This document shows positions 52,389 through 62,535 of a stretch of DNA of 64,000 bases, piece after piece. The notes under the pieces are model-generated. The model was not told the origin of the DNA and searched no databases. It saw nothing but the letters and a program-made list of their open reading frames with translations. Every line of letters starts with the position of its first letter. Positions within the stretch are counted from its first letter, which is position 1. The translations under genes and the position numbers were made by a program. Origin of the DNA: Roseomonas fluvialis (GTDB taxonomy: Bacteria > Pseudomonadota > Alphaproteobacteria > Acetobacterales > Acetobacteraceae). The stretch lies in assembly GCF_022846615.1 (NCBI RefSeq), contig NZ_AP025637.1:2195001-2259000 (forward strand), read 5' to 3'.

Positions 52389-52655
52389 ATGGAAAGCCTG
52401 GTGCGCAGCGGTCACGTCGCGGATGTCATCCTGGCCTGTCTGGTGCTGGAGGCGATGGCCCTGCTGGCCTGGCACCGCGCGACCGGTCGCGGATTGGCGC
52501 CGGGCGCGGTGGCGGCGCTGCTGTTGCCCGGAGCCTTCCTGGTGCTGGCGCTGCGCCTGGCGCTGACCGGTGAGGCCTGGGCCTTGATCCCAGTGGTCCT
52601 GGTGGGCGCGCTGGCGGCGCATCTGTGGGACCTGCGCGCGCGCCTGCGGTCATGA
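52389..52655 (+). CDS. Small hypothetical membrane protein
   Basis: An 88-residue protein with three hydrophobic stretches (DVILACLVLEAMALLAW, GAVAALLLPGAFLVLALRLAL and ALIPVVLVGALAAHLWDL) and a basic end (RARLRS). No family recognised. ATG 52389 starts just before the first helix. It is divergent from the cytochrome c gene. Confidence 0.6.
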   Translation: MESLVRSGHVADVILACLVLEAMALLAWHRATGRGLAPGAVAALLLPGAFLVLALRLALTGEAWALIPVVLVGALAAHLWDLRARLRS

Positions 52656-52761
52656 GGCGGTCCGGTCGCATGGTTTCGGATGACGCAGCGGACTGGGTGT
52701 GTGTAAACTTGATTTGACAGTCATGGCTGTCCAACATTTCGCACAATGACGGAGGGCCACC

Positions 52762-53175
52762 ATGAACGGGAGCAGCTACCGGATCGCCTTCGAAAGGCTC
52801 AGGGCCGGGTTCCAGCGGGCGGAATTGGGCACCGATGTCGAGGCCCTGGAGCGTGCACGCGGCGACATGGACGCATTCGTCGCAGCGATGGTGACCGACC
52901 CGCGCCGGTTGCGCGCGTTGGCGCGCACGAGCGCGGCCGCAGCGGCCGAGGTCGAGCGCCTGGCCGCCGAGACCGAGATCCCGCGCATGGTGCTCGACCC
53001 GGTGCACGACGCATCCTTCACCAGGCTGTGGGTCGCAACGCTGGATGACGAACGTCTGCGGTTGCTGCAGCGCGTGATGGCGGACGAGGTGAGTCGACGC
53101 CGCCAGGACAGCGTGGCCGAAACCTATGCGCCGCGCCGTCGCCCGGTCGCGCAATATGCGCGCTGGTTCGGCTGA
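52762..53175 (+). CDS. Hypothetical helical protein
   Basis: A 137-residue soluble, mostly helical protein (FERLRAGFQRAELGTD, ALERARGDMDAFVAAMVTD, TSAAAAAEVERLAAE, LRLLQRVMADEVSRR) with no signal or recognised motif. The start has a GGAGGG ribosome site at 52751-52756. A possible promoter reads TTGACA-like (TTTGACAG, 52714-52721) upstream. It stands alone between the small membrane protein and the 26-bp repeat array. Function unknown. Confidence 0.6.
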   Translation: MNGSSYRIAFERLRAGFQRAELGTDVEALERARGDMDAFVAAMVTDPRRLRALARTSAAAAAEVERLAAETEIPRMVLDPVHDASFTRLWVATLDDERLRLLQRVMADEVSRRRQDSVAETYAPRRRPVAQYARWFG

Positions 53176-53322
53176 CATACGGCGGACGGTCCGGCAGTCG
53201 GCCGTGCGCTGACCTGGGCGGCGTCGTGCAGCAGGCATGCGGCTGGCGCGACGTCTTCGGGTGCGCCATTAGCACAGCGTCCACAGGCTGATTACCACGC
53301 GACAGCCACGATCGCGCTGCTT

Positions 53323-53408
53323 GCGCGACGTCCAGATGCGCGCGTGACGCGCGACATCCAGATGCGCGCGCGACGCGCAACATCCACATGCGCGCGTGAC
53401 GCGCGACG
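53323..53408. repeat. Tandem 26-bp repeat, three full units plus a partial
   Basis: Units at 53323-53348, 53349-53374 and 53375-53400, each of the form GCGCRACRTCCASATGCGCGCGYGAC, then a partial GCGCGACG at 53401-53408. A few substitutions separate the copies. 26 is not a multiple of three and no gene spans them, so it is non-coding. It occupies the gap 53176-53506, which otherwise shows nothing. Confidence 0.85.
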
Positions 53409-53506
53409 CCGCTATCCCCGCGCAGCCGGCCGCATTGAGGCGTCGGCCCGCGCCTGACGTCAGACGCCGCGGCGATGCGGCGCTGGGCGGGGGCTCCGAT
53501 CGCGGC

Positions 53507-54475
53507 TCAGGTCAGGACATCGGCCGGGCTGTCGCGGCGCAGGCTGTCGCCGAGCTCGCGGCCGATCCGCTCGGCATCCGCGACGGCACCGCTGACGCGC
53601 CGGCGCAGCAGGAACGACCCATCGCTGCGCGCCACCAGCCCCGTCAGATAGAGCTGGCCGTCCATCAGAATGCGGGCATGCCCCCCGATCGGCGTCCGGC
53701 AGGACCCGTCGAGCGCGGCGAGCAGCGCGCGCTCGGCGGCGGCGACGGCGCGCGCGGCCGGGTCTTCGATCGCGTGCAGCAGTTCGCGCAGCGCGATGTC
53801 GTCCTCGCGCACCGTGATGCCCACGATACCCTGGCCGGCGGCGGGGACCATCTCCTCGGCCTCGAGCACCACGCCGGCCTCAGCCTCGAGCCCGAGGCGC
53901 TTGAGGCCCGCATAGGCCAGCAGCGTGGCGTGGAACTCGCCCTCTCGCAGGCGGCGCAGGCGGGTCTGGACATTGCCGCGGATGGTCTCGACACGCAGGT
54001 CGGGGCGCGCGTGCAGCAGTTGCGATTGCCGCCTGACGGACGCGGTGCCGACCAGCGCGCCATGGGGCAGGCAGGCCAGCGGATCGCCGCGCGTGGGTTC
54101 GCCACAGTCGGGGCCAAGCACGATCGCGTCGCGTGCATCCTCGCGCTTCAGCAGGCACGCGAGCACGATTCCGGGCGGCAATTCGGTCTCGAGGTCCTTC
54201 AACGAATGCACCGCGAAATCCACGCGGCCGTCCAGCAGCGCTTCGTGGATCTCCTTGGCGAACAGGCCCTTGCCGCCGATCTCGGCCAGCCGGCGGTCCT
54301 GGATGCGGTCGCCCGCGGTCGACAGCGCGGTTTCCTCGAAGGCGGTGTCGCCCTGCAGCATCGGGCAGAAGCCGCCGATGCGCGAGAGGAAGTGCCGTGC
54401 CTGCCACAGCGCGAGCGGCGAGGCGCGAGTGCCGATTCGCAGGGGCGCCAGCGGGCGTTCGGCGATCTCGCTCAT
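53507..54475 (-). CDS. hemC: Porphobilinogen deaminase (hydroxymethylbilane synthase)
   Basis: A 322-residue tetrapyrrole enzyme that polymerises four porphobilinogens into hydroxymethylbilane. Motifs: LRIGTRASPLALWQA, IGGKGLFAKEIHEALLDGRVDFAVHSLKDLETELP (substrate Asp/Arg region), GTASVRRQSQLLHARPDL, VETIRGNVQTRLRRL and the cofactor-attachment cysteine C259 in LDGSCRTPIGGHARI. The ATG overlaps the bchP stop (ATGA), so it is translated with the bacteriochlorophyll genes. Its location inside the photosynthesis cluster is unusual. Confidence 0.95.
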   Translation of the reverse strand: MSEIAERPLAPLRIGTRASPLALWQARHFLSRIGGFCPMLQGDTAFEETALSTAGDRIQDRRLAEIGGKGLFAKEIHEALLDGRVDFAVHSLKDLETELPPGIVLACLLKREDARDAIVLGPDCGEPTRGDPLACLPHGALVGTASVRRQSQLLHARPDLRVETIRGNVQTRLRRLREGEFHATLLAYAGLKRLGLEAEAGVVLEAEEMVPAAGQGIVGITVREDDIALRELLHAIEDPAARAVAAAERALLAALDGSCRTPIGGHARILMDGQLYLTGLVARSDGSFLLRRRVSGAVADAERIGRELGDSLRRDSPADVLT

Positions 54476-55677
54476 GCGCGGGCAAAGCCGAACAGGTGTG
54501 CCAGGTCCTTGAAGAAGATGCGCACATGCGCCATCGGGTCGCGGCGCGTGAGTTCCTTGTTCATGTAGGATTCCCAGGTGAGCCGCTGGACATCCTTGTC
54601 GGCGCAGATCTTGACGAATTTCTCGCGGCGCTTCTCGGAAGAATACCAGAAGTACTGCATGATCCCGAGCACCATGAAGACCGTGCCGTGGCCCTTCATG
54701 AAGCGCTTGCGCGCCAGTTTCAGCGCACGGGCGTCGCCGCTGGCCAGGCACGTCTCGCAGGCCTCGGCCGCGAGTCGCCCGCCCAGCATGGCATAGTAGA
54801 TCCCCTCGCCTGAGGCAGGCGCCACCACGCCGGCGGCGTCGCCGGCCAGCAGCACGTCGCGCCCATTGTCCCAGCGCTTGGCCGGCTTCATCGGAATCGG
54901 CGCGCCTTCGTGGCGCAGCGTGCGCGCGGTATCGAGCCCGGTCGACTTGCGCAGTTCGGCGATGGACGCACGCAGCGCGAAGCCCTTCTGTGCCGATCCG
55001 GTGCCGATGCTCGCCGTCGTCCCGTGCGGAAACACCCAGGAATAAAAATCGGGCGAGTGCTTGCCCTGGTAGAACACGTCGCAGCGCTTCGGGTCGTAGG
55101 CATCGGACGCCGCGGGCGCCTCGATGATCTCGTGATAGGCGAAGACGAAGGGGATCTTGGCTGCCGCCGGCACTTCCTGCTTCGCCACCTTCGACCGCGC
55201 GCCATCGGCGCCGATGACCAGGCGCGTGCGCAGGCGATGGGTCACGCCGCCCTTGTCCTCGTAGACCACGACGGGGCTGCCATCGGCTTCGCGTTCGATG
55301 GCTTCGAAGGTGCCGGTGAAGCGCTCCGCGCCCTCATGCGCGGCGCGGGCGCGCAGGTATTCGTCGAAATGCTCGCGGTCCACCATGGCGACGTAGCCAT
55401 TGCCGTCGATCGGCATGTCGACGGTCTTGTCGGAGGGCGCGATCATGCGCGCGCTGTTCACCCGCGCGCAGATGATGTGGTCGGGGATGGCGAAGTCGCG
55501 CACCAGGCGCGGTGGGATGGCGCCGCCGCAGGGCTTGATGCGGCCCGCGCGGTCCAGCAGGGCCACCCGACGACCGGCGCGCGCCAGGTCCTCGGCGGCG
55601 ATGGCGCCGGACGGCCCCCCGCCCACAACCACCACGTCGAATCGATCCTGCGTGTGCATGGCGGTCTCCGGTGTCAT
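54472..55677 (-). CDS. bchP: Geranylgeranyl diphosphate/bacteriochlorophyllide reductase
   Basis: A 401-residue FAD-dependent reductase that saturates the geranylgeranyl tail of bacteriochlorophyll to phytyl. N-terminal dinucleotide fold FDVVVVGGGPSGAIAAEDLARAGRRVALLD, then KPCGGAIPPRLVRDF, LVIGADGARSKVAKQEVP, WVFPHGTTASIGTGS, and FAD motif DVLLAGDAAGVVAPASGEGIYYAMLGGRLAAEA. The end (AHVRIFFKDLAHLFGF) is typical BchP. ATG 55675-55677 overlaps the pucC-like stop (ATGA). Confidence 0.96.
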   Translation of the reverse strand: MTPETAMHTQDRFDVVVVGGGPSGAIAAEDLARAGRRVALLDRAGRIKPCGGAIPPRLVRDFAIPDHIICARVNSARMIAPSDKTVDMPIDGNGYVAMVDREHFDEYLRARAAHEGAERFTGTFEAIEREADGSPVVVYEDKGGVTHRLRTRLVIGADGARSKVAKQEVPAAAKIPFVFAYHEIIEAPAASDAYDPKRCDVFYQGKHSPDFYSWVFPHGTTASIGTGSAQKGFALRASIAELRKSTGLDTARTLRHEGAPIPMKPAKRWDNGRDVLLAGDAAGVVAPASGEGIYYAMLGGRLAAEACETCLASGDARALKLARKRFMKGHGTVFMVLGIMQYFWYSSEKRREKFVKICADKDVQRLTWESYMNKELTRRDPMAHVRIFFKDLAHLFGFARA

Positions 55678-56987
55678 TCGGCGGGAAGCATGGGGCCGTA
55701 GCCCGGTTCGCGGCGTTGCCGCCCGATGCGCGCAGCCAGCATCGCCGCGGCGACGAAGACCAGCGCATCGATCACGAAAACGGTCGCGTAGGCGGCGTGC
55801 GGCGCACCGAGAACCAGTCGCGCCACATCCACCAGCGCGGCACCGGCCAGGCCGCCGATGCCGAAGGCGACGGCCTGCGCCGCGCCCCAAAGGCCCATCC
55901 GCGTGCCCTCGCGCTGCTCACGGCCCTGGCCGACCATCTGCATCATCGAAGCGATGGCCGCGGCGGCGAAGATGCCGTTGCCCAGGCCCAGCGCGAAGAA
56001 GGCGGGCGCCAGCGGGAAGGCGTCGCCCATCGCCGGGCTCGCGGCCAGCAGCAGCAGCGCGCTGGCGGCAAAGAGGCAGCCGCCGATGGTAAACCCGCGC
56101 AGCGTATGCGCGAAGCGACCGTGAAAGGCGGAGCCGATCACCGCGACCATGACCATCCCGGCCAGCGTGCCGCCATTCTGCAGGGAGGAAAGCTGCGTGC
56201 TCTCGCCCAGCGTTCGTCCGAAGACCGCGCCGGCGAAGGGCTCCAGGATCAGGTCCTGCGCGCTGTAGGCCAGCATCGACAGGAAGATGAAGATGGTGAA
56301 GCGCCGCGCCTCGGGTTCCGCCCAGACTTCCGCGATCGCGCGGCGGAAGGGCGGCTTGGCGGAGGGTGCGGCGGCCGGGCGCGCGGGGGAGGGGCCTTCG
56401 ATGCCAAGCACGCCGATGGTGGCCAGCAGCATCGCGATCAGCGACACCCCAGCCGATACCGCCACCAGCCGTTCCGGCGAATAGGGGTCAAGCAACCGCC
56501 CGCCAATCGCGGTGGTGAGGATGAAGCCGGCAATCATCATGATCCAGACGATCGAGGCGGCCGCCGCGCGGCGCTGTTCATCGACGCGCGCGGCCAGCAG
56601 CACCAGCAGCGAGGTCCCGGACGCACCCACGCCCAGGCCGATCATCAGGAAGGCCAGGACCGACAGGGCCAGCCCGGCATTGAAGTCGCTGCCCATCAGC
56701 GCCGTCGCGGCCGCAGCCAGGACCCCGCCCATGCCGAGCACCGCCATGCCGCCCAGGATCCAGGGCGTGCGCCGCCCACCCATGTCGGACCCGTAGCCCC
56801 AGCGCGGACGCAGCATCTGCAGCGCGTAGTGAATGCCCACCAGCACGCCGGGCAGCGTCGCCGGCAGCGCCAGTTCCACCACCATCACGCGGTTCAGCGC
56901 CGAGGTGGTGAGCACGACGATGGCGCCGAGTGCCGTCTGGACCAGCCCCAACCTGACAATGCCAAACCAGCCCAGCGGCGCGCGCAT
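55674..56987 (-). CDS. pucC: BCD-family (PucC/LhaA-like) chlorophyll transporter
   Basis: A 437-residue major-facilitator-fold protein with about twelve helices: RVMVVELALPATLPGVLVGIHY, LRPRWGYGSDMGGRRTPWILGGM, SGTSLLVLLAAR, AYSAQDLILEPFAGAVFG (the BCD-family loop) and LWGAAQAVAFGIGGLAGAALVD. PucC/LhaA/Bch2 proteins help assemble light-harvesting complexes or deliver bacteriochlorophyll. Which of the three it is cannot be told; no puc genes are in view. ATG 56985-56987 overlaps the bchG stop; GTG 56990 is also possible. Confidence 0.9.
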   Translation of the reverse strand: MRAPLGWFGIVRLGLVQTALGAIVVLTTSALNRVMVVELALPATLPGVLVGIHYALQMLRPRWGYGSDMGGRRTPWILGGMAVLGMGGVLAAAATALMGSDFNAGLALSVLAFLMIGLGVGASGTSLLVLLAARVDEQRRAAAASIVWIMMIAGFILTTAIGGRLLDPYSPERLVAVSAGVSLIAMLLATIGVLGIEGPSPARPAAAPSAKPPFRRAIAEVWAEPEARRFTIFIFLSMLAYSAQDLILEPFAGAVFGRTLGESTQLSSLQNGGTLAGMVMVAVIGSAFHGRFAHTLRGFTIGGCLFAASALLLLAASPAMGDAFPLAPAFFALGLGNGIFAAAAIASMMQMVGQGREQREGTRMGLWGAAQAVAFGIGGLAGAALVDVARLVLGAPHAAYATVFVIDALVFVAAAMLAARIGRQRREPGYGPMLPAE

Positions 56988-57910
56988 CACAGCACCGCCC
57001 CGGCGCGCAGCGCAAAGCCGCAGGTCAGCATGCCGAGCACGAACATCAGGACCCCCGTGCCGTTGTACCAGGGCGCCAGCGCCTTCGGGTCGCGCAGCAT
57101 CCGCGCCATTGCCCAGCTCTGGCCGGCCAGCAGCAGCGCGACGATGGCGGCATGCACCGGTGCGTCCATCGCGACCAACAGTGCCACCACCACGACCTGC
57201 GGCACGCCCATGAACCAGCAGGCGACCCGTGCTGCGCGTTCCGGGCCAAGCTGTACGGGCAGGGAGAGGATGCCGATGCGCCGGTCGCCCTCGATCGCCT
57301 TGAAGTCGTTCAGCGTCATGATGCCGTGTGCCGACAGGCCGTAGAGCGTTGCGATCAGCAGCACTTCGAGGCTCGGCGCCGCGGCGGAGAGCACGGCTGC
57401 TGCGGTGATCCAGGGCAGGCTTTCATACGCGAGCCCACACGCCAGGTTGCCCCACCAGCCATTCGCCTTGAGCCGCAGCGGCGGCGCCGAATAGGCCCAG
57501 GCCAGTGCGACGCCGAGCAGCGTCGCCAGGAACCCCCAGAAGCCGAGCATCGCGCCCCAGGCCAGCGACACGCCGGTCCAGGCCACTGCGACATACAGCC
57601 CCCAGCGGCCCGGCATGCGCCCCGAGGGGATCGGTCGCTGCGGTTCGTTGATGGCGTCGACGTGGCGGTCGAACCAGTCGTTCACGGCCTGGCTCATGCC
57701 GCAGACCAGCGGTCCGGCCAGGATGATGCCGGCGATCGCCAGGTGCCATGTGCTGCCGAAGGGCGCGCCGGACGACACGGCGCCACACATGAAGGCCCAC
57801 ATCGGCGGGAACCAGGTGATCGGCTTCAGCAGTTCCAGCACCACGCCCGGGGCGGGGTGGCTGCGCGCCAGCGGCACCGGCGCGTCGGGGCTGTCGGTGC
57901 GGCCCGACAT
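56987..57910 (-). CDS. bchG: Bacteriochlorophyll synthase (esterifying prenyltransferase)
   Basis: A 307-residue UbiA-family membrane prenyltransferase that attaches geranylgeranyl/phytyl to bacteriochlorophyllide a. VLELLKPITWFPPMWAFMCGAVSSG at the start, the first Asp-rich motif QAVNDWFDRHVDAINEPQRPIPSGRM, and the second region SAHGIMTLNDFKAIEGDRRIGILSLPVQLG. Multiple helices. It starts six bases downstream of the ppsR stop and overlaps pucC at its end. Confidence 0.97.
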   Translation of the reverse strand: MSGRTDSPDAPVPLARSHPAPGVVLELLKPITWFPPMWAFMCGAVSSGAPFGSTWHLAIAGIILAGPLVCGMSQAVNDWFDRHVDAINEPQRPIPSGRMPGRWGLYVAVAWTGVSLAWGAMLGFWGFLATLLGVALAWAYSAPPLRLKANGWWGNLACGLAYESLPWITAAAVLSAAAPSLEVLLIATLYGLSAHGIMTLNDFKAIEGDRRIGILSLPVQLGPERAARVACWFMGVPQVVVVALLVAMDAPVHAAIVALLLAGQSWAMARMLRDPKALAPWYNGTGVLMFVLGMLTCGFALRAGAVL

Positions 57911-57916
57911 GGCGCC

Positions 57917-59341
57917 CTAAAGCTGCTCGCCCGGCTCGGCGCCGAGGTCGCCGAGGCCATAGCGGCGGAGCTTCACATACAGGGACTGCCGCGACAGACC
58001 GAGCATCTCGGCTGCCGAGGCGCGGTTGTCGCCGGACAGCTCCAGCGCCGCTTCGATGCAGAGCCGTTCGATCGCGTCGGTCGCCTCGCGCACCAGGTCC
58101 TTGAGCGGCACGCGGCCGATCAGTTCGGTGAGTTGTTCGACCGAACGGGTCGGCCGCGCGCCGGTCGGGACCGGTGCGCGCACCCGCGGGCCGACATCGC
58201 GCATGGTGAAGCCGAAGACTGGCTTGCCGCCGTTCATCACCGTGACGGCGGAGATCTCGACCTCGGTGCGCGCGCCGTGTTCGCCGCGCAGAACGGAGGA
58301 ATATAGCCGCACCGTGCCGCGGTTGCGCAGGTGGCCGAACAGCACTTCGGCTTCGACATCCTGGTTGCCGAGCCAGCGTTCGAGGGGTTCGCCACGCGCC
58401 TGGTCCTCGCCCGGGACCTCGATCATCTCAAGGAAGGCGGCGTTGGCCGTGATGACGCGGCCATCCGACCCGGCGACGACGAAGGCATCGGGCGCGCCTT
58501 CGATCAGCTTCAGCATTTTGGTCTTGACCGGCGGCAGCGAGACGACCGCCTGGTCGGGCAGGGCGATGCGTACCAGGAACAGCAGCGTCCCTTCCTGGCG
58601 GAAGGTCGAGGCGGAGACGGTGACGTCGCTGCCGCCCTCGGCGAGGCGCGCCTGAACATCGTCCGCGCGTCCAGCCGCGCGCACGGAGGCCAGCAGCGCC
58701 TGCACGCCCGAGCGCGACTCCGCGGCGAAGGCCTCGCCGATCGTGCGGCCCACGGCACGCCTGTCGTTCTTGCCGAACAGGCGCAGCGCGGCGGGATTCG
58801 CCTCTGTCACGCGCAGTGTCGTGCCGTCCAGCACCAGCACGGGGTCGGGCGACATCTGGAACAGCAGGCGATACCGCGTCTCGGCCTGGCGCAGTCGGGA
58901 ATAGTCCCGCTCCATCGACTGCTGCACCTCGACCAGGCGCTGTTGCAGGCGCGAGACAGGCCGCAGGTCGCGTCCGAACACCACGATGCGCCCCGCCTTG
59001 CCCACCGGCGCGGCGGAATAGAGGATCGGCACCGAGGCGCCATCGCCGGCGACCTGGTTCACGTGGCGCCAGCGCCCGGCATCGGTGGCGGCGCCCCGGC
59101 GTGTGATTTCCTCGACCTTGGGACGGCTGTCCTTGGCGACCGTGTCGATCCAGGGCTGGCCGAGCCAGTTGCCGTGCGAGGCGAATTCGCGCGACAGCTC
59201 GGCGTTGCTGAAGGCGACGTCGCGGATGATGCCGCGCTCGTCGAGAATGAGGGCGATATCTGCTGCTGCGCTGATCAGCGCAGCGGCCGCGTCCGCATCC
59301 AAGTCGCCGAGCGACTTGCGGGGGGTGCTGAAGGCCTTCAC
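57917..59341 (-). CDS. ppsR: Redox-responsive photosynthesis repressor PpsR/CrtJ
   Basis: A 474-residue regulator with three PAS regions (about 20-130, 145-255, 275-390: IALILDERGIIRDVAFSN; FQMSPDPVLVLDGTTLRVTEANPAAL; IEGAPDAFVVAGSDGRVITANAAFLEM) and a C-terminal Fis-type helix-turn-helix (AALELSGDNRASAAEMLGLSRQSLYVKLRRYGL). Aerobically it represses bch/crt/puc genes at TGT-N12-ACA sites. C428, just before the HTH, is the only cysteine; the second redox cysteine known in Rhodobacter homologues is missing. Between ppaA and bchG, in the standard cluster order. Confidence 0.95.
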   Translation of the reverse strand: MKAFSTPRKSLGDLDADAAAALISAAADIALILDERGIIRDVAFSNAELSREFASHGNWLGQPWIDTVAKDSRPKVEEITRRGAATDAGRWRHVNQVAGDGASVPILYSAAPVGKAGRIVVFGRDLRPVSRLQQRLVEVQQSMERDYSRLRQAETRYRLLFQMSPDPVLVLDGTTLRVTEANPAALRLFGKNDRRAVGRTIGEAFAAESRSGVQALLASVRAAGRADDVQARLAEGGSDVTVSASTFRQEGTLLFLVRIALPDQAVVSLPPVKTKMLKLIEGAPDAFVVAGSDGRVITANAAFLEMIEVPGEDQARGEPLERWLGNQDVEAEVLFGHLRNRGTVRLYSSVLRGEHGARTEVEISAVTVMNGGKPVFGFTMRDVGPRVRAPVPTGARPTRSVEQLTELIGRVPLKDLVREATDAIERLCIEAALELSGDNRASAAEMLGLSRQSLYVKLRRYGLGDLGAEPGEQL

Positions 59342-59459
59342 GGACTGTACCGCCTTTGCTTGCTGTGCCTGTTCCCCACAACGTTCAGGAAGGGCGTTCG
59401 GTCAGGGCATAGGCCGCGCCTGACGCGCGCAAATCTGTTATTGGGCCAGCCGGCGGCGG

Positions 59460-60392
59460 TCATGCGCCGCGCCCCAGCAGTGCCAGCATCGTCTCGGCCT
59501 GCAGCGTCGCCTGGCGGCCGTCGGCCGCTGTCGCGTCTGCGCCCACCAGGGCGACCAGGTCCGGCCGATCGACGAAAAGCGGCCCGCCCACCAGGATCCC
59601 GACGCCGGCATTGCGCGACGCGCGCCGCACGTCGCGGATCAGCATCGCGAGGTCGCCGAGATGGTCCTCGCAGGCGAGCGAGAAGCCGGCGACGCCGAAC
59701 CACACGCGCTGCGCGGCCTCAAGGATCTCGGCACGGTCGACGCCGGCCCCCGACCAGACATCCCAGCCGGCGCCGCGGAAGAACTGCTCGACCACCAGGA
59801 TGCCGAAGCTGTGCTGTTCCCCCGGCGCCGGGGCCAGCAGCACGCGGCGGTCCGGTTCGGCGCGCTTGGCGCGCAAGGTGAAGGCGGGGCTGTATTCGCG
59901 CACCACCTGGTGCAGGCACGACAGGCCGATGGTCACGGTGGTGAAGTCGCATTCATCCTCCTCCCACATCACGCCGAGACGGCGCGCCACGGGCGAGAGC
60001 AGGTCGAGGTAGATCCGTTCGAGCGACATGCCGCGTGCGCGCAGTCCTTCGAGGTAGGAGAGCGCGCCGGGCAGATCGGCCTGAATGGCCAGGCTGGTCA
60101 GTGCGCTGACGTCGTCCGGTCCAGGCGCACCGCCCGGGCCCGAGTCGATGTAGGCGGCGGTGACTGTCGTGCGGTACGCGAGCACCAGGCGCGGGATGAT
60201 GTCGGTCTCCAGCGTGCGCGCGAGAGCGGCAACACGGTTGCGGCGACGACGGGCCGCTCCGCTGGCCGGCGCCTGACGCGGTGCGGCCACGGGACGCCGG
60301 TCGCGCGCCTGGTCGAGCGCCGAACCATTGTCCTGCCCGGGCTGCTCGGCCTCGGTATCGCGCTCCTGGCCCGGCATGGGCTTGCCCACCAT
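59460..60392 (-). CDS. ppaA: PpaA/AerR cobalamin-binding antirepressor
   Basis: A 310-residue protein. After an Arg/Pro/Gln-rich leader (1-60), a helical B12-binding cap (IYLDLLSPVARRLGVMWEEDECDFTTVTIGLSCLHQVV) and a Rossmann-like cobalamin-binding domain (RRVLLAPAPGEQHSFGILVVEQFF, GVAGFSLACEDHL, GVGILVGGPLFVDRPDLVALVGADAT). It senses light through B12 and antagonises PpsR. ATG 60392 has AGGAG spaced six bases upstream; the earlier ATG (60398) touches it, so 60392 is chosen. Divergent from bchF. Confidence 0.93.
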   Translation of the reverse strand: MVGKPMPGQERDTEAEQPGQDNGSALDQARDRRPVAAPRQAPASGAARRRRNRVAALARTLETDIIPRLVLAYRTTVTAAYIDSGPGGAPGPDDVSALTSLAIQADLPGALSYLEGLRARGMSLERIYLDLLSPVARRLGVMWEEDECDFTTVTIGLSCLHQVVREYSPAFTLRAKRAEPDRRVLLAPAPGEQHSFGILVVEQFFRGAGWDVWSGAGVDRAEILEAAQRVWFGVAGFSLACEDHLGDLAMLIRDVRRASRNAGVGILVGGPLFVDRPDLVALVGADATAADGRQATLQAETMLALLGRGA

Positions 60393-60433
60393 CGACATCT
60401 CCTGTCGCTGACTAGATGCCTCGTGCCCCAGAC

Positions 60434-60467
60434 TGTCAAGCGATCAATACGTCAATCTCGCTTGACA
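60434..60467. promoter_or_regulatory. Inverted repeat TGTCAAGCGA-N14-TCGCTTGACA in the ppaA-bchF promoter region
   Basis: Perfect 10-bp arms at 60434-60443 and 60458-60467. The right arm contains TTGACA (60462-60467), usable as a -35 for bchF with TAGCCT at 60486-60491 as -10. Each arm gives a near match to PpsR's TGT-N12-ACA (ending ACG instead). A third TGTCAAGC lies at 60640-60647 against the bchF start, and a TGTCG-GGAA-CGACA palindrome at 60537-60550. Confidence 0.6.
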
Positions 60468-60648
60468 CTCTGCAGCAGCCCCCCCTAGCCTTCGATCAAC
60501 CAGCAGCACTGGGAACGGGAGGGGCTGATGACAGTTTGTCGGGAACGACACGCAAGGCTTCGGACCTCCCTGACCGCCCACCCCGCCCTGTGCGGGTGGG
60601 TCGTGGCCAAGCCGGTAGGCGACGACGCGTGCAAGGGGATGTCAAGCA

Positions 60649-62531
<1,883 letters not shown>

Positions 62532-62535
62532 CGCC

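Noticed and set aside
53323..53408. CRISPR array
   Set aside because: Units are contiguous with no spacers and no cas genes are present.
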